Shown here piece after piece: positions 59,070-64,000 of a stretch of 64,000 nt of DNA (position 1 is the first letter of the stretch; the number at the start of each line of letters is the position of its first letter). Origin of the DNA: Motilimonas cestriensis (lineage in GTDB: Bacteria; Pseudomonadota; Gammaproteobacteria; Enterobacterales; CBDFNC01); assembly GCF_021295315.1 (NCBI RefSeq), contig NZ_JAIMJA010000006.1, positions 1-64,000 of the forward strand, in the 5' to 3' direction. Position numbers and translations under genes: made by a program. Under the pieces are notes generated by a model, which saw nothing but the letters and a program-made list of their open reading frames with translations, had not been told where the DNA came from and ran no database searches.

Positions 59070-59804
59070 ATGAAGCTTGGGTTGGTTCTATTTATCTGCA
59101 TCATTTGGTTTGAAACCGCGTTAGCTAAGCCGCAACTAGTGGTGAATTATGCGCCCAGCGATAATGCTCCCTATGTATTTTTAGGCCCGCGCGGGGCTGA
59201 ATCTGGCATTATTGTTGAGCTAATGGACGAGCTTGCTCGGCGTGCAGACGTTGATGTGAGTTATCAACAAGTGGCGCGTAAGCGTTTAGAGTACAGCCTG
59301 CAGAACGGTAAAATTCATGTGGTGGTAACGTCAAACCCTAAGTGGTTGGCTGAGCCTGATAAGGTGGATTGGGCGCTGCCCATATTTGATGAAAAGAATG
59401 TGATAGTGATCCGTCGTGATTCTCCTAATATCATCAAGGTTGAAGATCTCATCGGCTTAACCTTAGGGACGGTGCTTGGCTACGCATACCCTGAAATAGA
59501 TAATGAGTTAACCAATGGTTTGGTGGTACGTTCGGACTCACTTGAGGTAATGCATAATTTAACTCGGTTAAAGGCAGGGCGGTTGGATGCGGTAGTTACA
59601 TCCGATATTCAGGGGGCTTGGCTGATAAAGGAAAGCGGTTATCAAAACGATCTTGTATTTGCTAGCTTTTTGGTGAGTGAACAAAAGATAACACCTGCGA
59701 TTTCTAAGCTTAGCCCGGTGCCATTAGAGCAGGTAAATCAAATACTGCAAAGTATGTTGGATGATGGTTTTATTGCTAAGTTATTGCAGAAGTATTCGGA
59801 TTAA
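59070..59804 (+). CDS. Periplasmic solute-binding protein, family 3-like
   Basis: A 244-residue secreted protein with signal peptide KLGLVLFICIIWFETALA. An SBP_bac_3-type fold follows: YAPSDNAPYVFLGPRG near the ligand site, GIIVELMDELARRADVDVSY, DLIGLTLGTVLGYAYPEI, and a C-terminal YSD after LLQKYS. No transporter permease or sensor domain is adjacent. It may be an orphan binding protein, common in Shewanella and Vibrio relatives, of unknown ligand. Confidence 0.83.
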   Translation: MKLGLVLFICIIWFETALAKPQLVVNYAPSDNAPYVFLGPRGAESGIIVELMDELARRADVDVSYQQVARKRLEYSLQNGKIHVVVTSNPKWLAEPDKVDWALPIFDEKNVIVIRRDSPNIIKVEDLIGLTLGTVLGYAYPEIDNELTNGLVVRSDSLEVMHNLTRLKAGRLDAVVTSDIQGAWLIKESGYQNDLVFASFLVSEQKITPAISKLSPVPLEQVNQILQSMLDDGFIAKLLQKYSD

Positions 59805-59856
59805 AAAATGGGTGCAATTACCCTAGCAGGCAATGTTGCCTGCTAGTGACGTTAAA

Positions 59857-60543
59857 TTATTGGTTTAAATGCGCCAATAGTTTTTCTGCAGCCAGTACTG
59901 AGCTGGCTGGGTTTTGTCCGGTAATAATTAAGCCATCTTGTACTGCAAAGGCGCTCCAGTCATCGCCTTTTTGATACTCGCCACCGCGCTTGATTAACTC
60001 GTCTTCCAGTAAGAATGGCACCACATCGGTTAACTGTACTGCTTCTTCTTCACTGTTGGTAAAACCGGTGACCGCTTTGCCTTTTATTGCATACTCACCC
60101 GATGCCTGTTTCGCATTAAGTAGCGCGGCACCAGCATGACATACCGCTGCTACGGCTTTGTTTGCTTTCAGTAAGTTTTCAATTAATGCAATTGAGGTTG
60201 GGTTATCCGTTAAATCCCAAAGTGGGCCGTGACCGCCGGGATAAAACACGGCATCAAAGTCGTCGGCATTGATATCCGCTAATTTAGCTGTGGTGGCAAC
60301 GAGTTGTTGTGTGCTTTCGTCGGCGTCAAAGCGCTTGGTTGCTTCGGTTTGAAAGTCAGCTAATTCACTTTTAGGATCGATGGGCGCTTGGCCGCCTTTA
60401 GGACTTGCTAGTGTGACTTGTGCGCCCGCATCAATAAAGGCGTAGTAAGGTGCGGCAAATTCTTCGATCCAAAAACCGGTTTTTTCACCGGTGTCGCCAA
60501 GTTGATCGTGTGATGTTAAGACCATTAAGATTTTGTTAGACAT
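59857..60543 (-). CDS. DJ-1/PfpI-family protein (Hsp31-like)
   Basis: A 228-residue class-I glutamine-amidotransferase-like protein. The nucleophile elbow is AAVCHAGAALL (Cys near 138, followed by His). Other conserved parts are KTGFWIEEFAAPYYAF, LASPKGGQAPIDP and the acidic VFYPGGHGPLWDL. This set is typical of Hsp31-like glyoxalase III or chaperone proteins. A LysR regulator is divergent from it across 155 bp that carry a clear palindrome, so it is probably induced by stress such as reactive aldehydes; the inducer is inferred. Confidence 0.9.
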   Translation of the reverse strand: MSNKILMVLTSHDQLGDTGEKTGFWIEEFAAPYYAFIDAGAQVTLASPKGGQAPIDPKSELADFQTEATKRFDADESTQQLVATTAKLADINADDFDAVFYPGGHGPLWDLTDNPTSIALIENLLKANKAVAAVCHAGAALLNAKQASGEYAIKGKAVTGFTNSEEEAVQLTDVVPFLLEDELIKRGGEYQKGDDWSAFAVQDGLIITGQNPASSVLAAEKLLAHLNQ

Positions 60544-60646
60544 GCTGGATCCCGTATTTATTAAAAGAATGAACGTTGAGAGCTTAGCTCATGGAATGAG
60601 TATAAGGAGAGGCGCTGTTGCTAACAATGCAGATAAAGTGAACTAC

Positions 60647-60669
60647 ATTGTTTCAATAGTTGATACAAT
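60647..60669. promoter_or_regulatory. Candidate LysR operator between the DJ-1 and LysR genes
   Basis: ATTGTTTCAA, 3 nt, TTGATACAAT: two 10-bp arms with one mismatch, 29 bp before the LysR start codon. Size and position suit a LysR recognition site controlling both divergent genes. Confidence 0.65.
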
Positions 60670-60698
60670 AGGCGTGAGTTTTAGTAAAAGGTAAGTCA

Positions 60699-61595
60699 AT
60701 GGACGTCTCATTTGAGCAGTTAAAGAGCATGGTGGTTTTTGCCAAGGTGGTAGAGCAAGGTAGCTTAAGCGGCGCGGCTAAGCAGATTGGTTTGTCGCGT
60801 GCGGTGGTTAGCTATCATCTGAAGAAGCTAGAAGCTCATCTTCAGGTTAAATTACTTAATCGTTCGACGCGCTCCATTAGTCTCACGGAAGCAGGCCGAG
60901 TGTACTATCAGTGCTGTCATGCTATTGCCGAGCAGGCCAGTCAGGCTAATCAACAAATTGAAAGTTTAAAAAATGAGCCCGAAGGTTTACTTAAAATAAC
61001 CTGCCCCGTTAATGTCGGGTTACAGCTTATCGTGCCTGCGCTAAATGCATTTCGCGGCCTGTATCCGAAAATCGAGTTGGATGTAAAGTTGAGTGATGAA
61101 GTAGAAAATATTATTAAGGGCGGCTTTGATTTAGCCATTCGCGGTGCACCATTGCAAGACTCAGGATTACAGGCCAGCAAGCTTGCTACTTTACCGACTT
61201 GTATTTGCGGTGCGCCGAGTTATTTTGTCCGAAAGGGGTTGCCAACTACACCGAGCGAGCTATCGGGGCATGATTGGGTTATTTATCAGCAGACATCGCC
61301 GAACCTTAACCTTACTAAAGGAAGCCGTTCTTTTAGTATTATTACCACTGGCAGTGTAAGTACTAACAACGCTGCCGCGCGCACTGCGTTTGTTGAGGCG
61401 GGGCATGGGCTGGCGCGCATTCCTCTGTACGATGCGTTACCAAAAATTAATGCCGGGCGTTTGGTCAGGGTGCTAGAAGATTATCAGCTAGCGGATATTA
61501 ATATTTTTGCAGTATTTCCACCGGGTACGGCTGATACCAAGAAATTGCGCTTGTTGATTACTTTTTTAAAAGATTTTTTTAAACGTCAACTTTGA
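60699..61595 (+). CDS. LysR-family transcriptional regulator
   Basis: A 298-residue LysR-type regulator. The HTH reads VVEQGSLSGAAKQIGLSRAVVSYHLKKLEAHLQVKLLNRSTRSISLTEAG (in sequence, about 17-66). The PBP2 effector domain contains LLKITCPVNVGLQLIVPAL and GGFDLAIRGAPLQDSGL, of the CrgA/DmlR-like subgroup. It is divergent from the DJ-1/PfpI gene and shares a palindromic operator with it. A terminator follows. Confidence 0.9.
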   Translation: MDVSFEQLKSMVVFAKVVEQGSLSGAAKQIGLSRAVVSYHLKKLEAHLQVKLLNRSTRSISLTEAGRVYYQCCHAIAEQASQANQQIESLKNEPEGLLKITCPVNVGLQLIVPALNAFRGLYPKIELDVKLSDEVENIIKGGFDLAIRGAPLQDSGLQASKLATLPTCICGAPSYFVRKGLPTTPSELSGHDWVIYQQTSPNLNLTKGSRSFSIITTGSVSTNNAAARTAFVEAGHGLARIPLYDALPKINAGRLVRVLEDYQLADINIFAVFPPGTADTKKLRLLITFLKDFFKRQL

Positions 61596-61620
61596 GTCAG
61601 TATTGCTTCGCTAATGTAAA

Positions 61621-61643
61621 AAAGAGGCGCTAGGCGCCTCTTT
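61621..61643. terminator. Terminator after the LysR gene
   Basis: AAAGAGGCGC, loop TAG, GCGCCTCTTT. It can work for the LysR gene. The rest of the gap to 61832 is AT-rich with no gene seen. Confidence 0.82.
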
Positions 61644-61832
61644 GGGTCAAAGGAATGTTAATGACTTATTATACTAATCTAAATAACTATCTGGTCATTA
61701 TTGTTGGTTAAAATGGCCGTTAACGTCGTTATAGTTTTTGTAGCTAGAACAACTAGCTAGCGTCAAACTATGCCTAGTTATCAACCATTTTTCCTGCACA
61801 AGTATCTGATCATCTAATTATCCAGATTGGTA

Positions 61833-64000
61833 TTATTGTGCAGCCCAAGGGCCACCATCGGCAGGGTTATTGCCTTTGGTCCACCATTTAGCTTTGTAAG
61901 TTACGCCATTGAGGGTAACTAACTTACCACCGGTATAAACCTTGTCTGCGCGCCACTCTTGAGTTGAACCGTCATCAAATTCAGCCCAGACTGCAGAAGT
62001 GCCTGGTTTTTCGCCTTTAGTCCACCATTTCGCGGTGTACTTAACGCCATTTACCATTACAGAGTCACCTGTATTGTAAATTTTGTTAGCATCCCACTCG
62101 TTGCCAATAGGGGCTGGTTTAACGTTAACTAAAACAGTCTGTTTAACAGTATCAGTACCATCTGAAACTATCACCTCGATGCTAACCGTCGTGTCAGCGG
62201 TGACTTTTTCAGCGGTGTAATTGATTACCGCATTGTTGCCAGACTGAGTCAGCTCACCCATGTTACTAGTTATGGTGAGTGTATCTGCCGCGTCTTGGTC
62301 CGCAGCGCTAACATTAATCGCAACTGTGTTTCCAGCGACAACCTCAACACTTGCTGGCACAGTTAATGTAGGAGCATTGTTTTCGATAGTGCTGTCGCCG
62401 ATAACCTTGATCACAACCGCTTTGCTATCTATTTTCTTACCATCACTGACTTTGATGTTAACCGTTAAGGTTTGATCTACTTTAGACGTTGGTGCGGTAT
62501 AGCTTAGCGTCGCGGTTTTATCGCTCGTTGCTACAACTGTGCCCATATCAGCGCTAAATCTCAGCTTTTGCGTGTCAGCATCGGTAGCACTTAGCAATAA
62601 TTCAATCGTTGCACCGCTATCGACCGTTTGTGCGCCGGGCACAGTTAATACGGGCGCTGCGCTTGGTGTTGTGTTGTTAAATACATTGTCTACCACGGTG
62701 GCTAATGGTAGCGATAGATTGGTACATTCTTTTAGGTAGCGGCCACGAGGTACGTAGCTGCCTTTACATTCAAGATCGCCTGCTACTTGCCAAACAATGA
62801 CACCGCCTAGGTTGTTATCAACCACGTATTCTGCTTTTAGACCAACTGACTTTTCATTGTCGTAGCTAAGGAAGTAATTACCTTTGGTAAGGTAAGGTAC
62901 TTTTGCGACATCATCCCAATGTTCAGTCCAGCCTGCCATTTTTTGCTTGATGTAAACATAGTTCGGCTGGCCTTCGTAGTTTTTCCAGTTAGTGAGATCG
63001 GCTGCAGATTGCAGCGGACCATCAACGGTAAAGGTCACTTGGCGTTTGTTGGTTTTAGCGCCAACGTCAGCTGGCTCAGACGTTTGTACACCGCGGCCAT
63101 AGTAGGCAAGACCCATGTTGATTTTACTAGACGTCACATTCTTAGCGGCTAAGAATTGCGCCATTGAATGCCAGTTAAAGTCTTGCGCCGATGCCGTTGG
63201 ATAAGCATAAAGTGGTGAGTTATGTCCCGCTTTTTCAGACCAGCCACCTTCGTAGTCGTAGGTCATCATGTTGAAGTAGTCCATGTACTGGTCTAGCTTC
63301 GGCCAATCAAATCCTTCCAGTTTGGCTGGACTGGCTGCAAACGCGGCAGAGATTTTCTTATCTGGGCCAATCACGCGGCGAATTTCTACTACTAAGTCTT
63401 CAAAGTTTTTAAAGTCATCAGGGCGACCATCGAAGTTCATACCACCAAAGCCTGGGTATTCCCAATCTAAGTCAATCCCGTCAAAGCCCATGTCCATTAG
63501 ACGTTTAACGTCTTGTAGAAAGCGCTCTCGTTTTATGGGGTCGGCTGCCATTTCAGGGAAATGCTTAGACATACTCCAACCACCGATAGAGGCCATCACT
63601 GTTACGCCTTCTTGCTCTGCTTTATCAAGCAAACCTAGGGTGCCACCTTCTTTTTTCAGTGGAATAGGCATTTTGCCAGATAGACCCGTTGGTTCGTGAA
63701 GCCATTTACCATTAGCGGTTGGGTGTGGCACAAAGCCTTGCGCTGCAATGCGCGCTTTTACTTCTTTGTTACCCCACTCACCTGGGAAGTCGCTGATCAT
63801 GTCCAGCTCACCCCATAAAATGTGGTAGTCCCAGCTGCTGTAAAGATCTTCGTGTAGTAATGGAGCAGGCTCTTGAACTGAATCTTTTTTATAGATGGCT
63901 TTGTTGCGGTAATCACCTGAGTGCAGCGAGCCATCTTTTGCCACGCCAAAGAATGAGAAGTTCAAGATTGAGTACTTGCTCATATCAACGTTTAAGTGAG
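61833..64000 (-). CDS. GH18 chitinase with Ig-like and CBM5/12 domains, 5-prime end beyond the window
   Basis: Secreted-type chitinase. The first Met in the window is at 63983, but the frame stays open to 64000 with no ribosome-binding site and no signal peptide follows, so the gene probably starts outside. Counted from 63983, the catalytic barrel spans about 1-420 with SIGGW and FDGIDLDWEYPG (catalytic Glu175), MTYDYEGGW and GGVIVWQVAGD. Two Ig/cadherin-like repeats follow (about 440-525 and 535-620), then two CBM5/12 modules, each with AKWWTKG (about 625-670 and 676-716). It binds and hydrolyses chitin. Its CBMs resemble that of the GH5 enzyme at 43574. Confidence 0.93.
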   Translation of the reverse strand, partial: HLNVDMSKYSILNFSFFGVAKDGSLHSGDYRNKAIYKKDSVQEPAPLLHEDLYSSWDYHILWGELDMISDFPGEWGNKEVKARIAAQGFVPHPTANGKWLHEPTGLSGKMPIPLKKEGGTLGLLDKAEQEGVTVMASIGGWSMSKHFPEMAADPIKRERFLQDVKRLMDMGFDGIDLDWEYPGFGGMNFDGRPDDFKNFEDLVVEIRRVIGPDKKISAAFAASPAKLEGFDWPKLDQYMDYFNMMTYDYEGGWSEKAGHNSPLYAYPTASAQDFNWHSMAQFLAAKNVTSSKINMGLAYYGRGVQTSEPADVGAKTNKRQVTFTVDGPLQSAADLTNWKNYEGQPNYVYIKQKMAGWTEHWDDVAKVPYLTKGNYFLSYDNEKSVGLKAEYVVDNNLGGVIVWQVAGDLECKGSYVPRGRYLKECTNLSLPLATVVDNVFNNTTPSAAPVLTVPGAQTVDSGATIELLLSATDADTQKLRFSADMGTVVATSDKTATLSYTAPTSKVDQTLTVNIKVSDGKKIDSKAVVIKVIGDSTIENNAPTLTVPASVEVVAGNTVAINVSAADQDAADTLTITSNMGELTQSGNNAVINYTAEKVTADTTVSIEVIVSDGTDTVKQTVLVNVKPAPIGNEWDANKIYNTGDSVMVNGVKYTAKWWTKGEKPGTSAVWAEFDDGSTQEWRADKVYTGGKLVTLNGVTYKAKWWTKGNNPADGGPWAAQ

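Overview
The window looks like chromosomal DNA of a marine gammaproteobacterium of the Alteromonadales, close to Shewanellaceae/Ferrimonadaceae. The basis is gene order (nadC next to ampD-pdhR-aceE-aceF-lpdA; pabA-astC-astA-astD), a GlyGly-CTERM surface protein, and a secreted chitinase and GH5 enzyme carrying CBM5/12 modules. The species cannot be named from the sequence alone. No rRNA, tRNA, CRISPR array or prophage was seen.

Layout. 1-160: the first codons of an IS110-like transposase leaving the window on the minus strand, with a 13-bp inverted repeat. 161-9960: core metabolism (nadC, a retropepsin-like protease, ampD, then the pyruvate dehydrogenase locus pdhR-aceE-aceF-lpdA with a perfect PdhR-type operator). 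10.2-18.5 kb: accessory genes (CPT-like kinase, AraC regulator/MATE pump pair, YtrA-type GntR/ABC operon with an in-frame stop in its membrane component, FeS photolyase, DUF4397 lipoprotein). 18.7-24.3 kb: pabA and the arginine succinyltransferase genes astC-astA-astD plus a DUF1338 protein, with an ArgR-like box. 24.4-33.5 kb: MocR-type regulator, beta-hydroxyacid dehydrogenase, msrA, glpX, two overlapping LysR genes, an OmpA-like protein, a DsbA-like lipoprotein and ridA. 33.8 kb: a decayed piece of a second DsbA-like gene. 34-45.3 kb: secreted proteins (thrombospondin-type-3/GlyGly-CTERM protein, a compact four-gene cluster of secreted beta-rich proteins and lipoproteins, GH5 glycosidase). 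45.3-54.4 kb: ppnP, PhzF-like protein, ABC exporter, riboswitch-controlled ribB, and a DUF2946/TonB receptor/PepSY metal-uptake-like set. 54.4-58.9 kb: a translationally coupled operon of vWA protein, PP2C phosphatase, protein kinase and an anchored protein of unknown function, resembling the TerY-P/YegL-YegK-YegI triad. 59-64 kb: periplasmic solute-binding protein, DJ-1/PfpI protein with a divergent LysR regulator, and a GH18 chitinase running off the right edge.

The most striking unexplained structure is a family of short hairpins scattered through the intergenic gaps (about 2.4, 10.0, 13.2, 16.1, 24.3, 37.8 and 48.8 kb). Each has a GTAGGA flank, a 6-bp stem with a 4-nt loop, and a GAA- or GAT-type flank. 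The stem sequences differ between copies, but both arms change together, which points to selection on the hairpin. Many copies are paired head to head like REPINs. The vWA/phosphatase/kinase/unknown operon and the four-gene secreted cluster are the best candidates for under-described protein systems.
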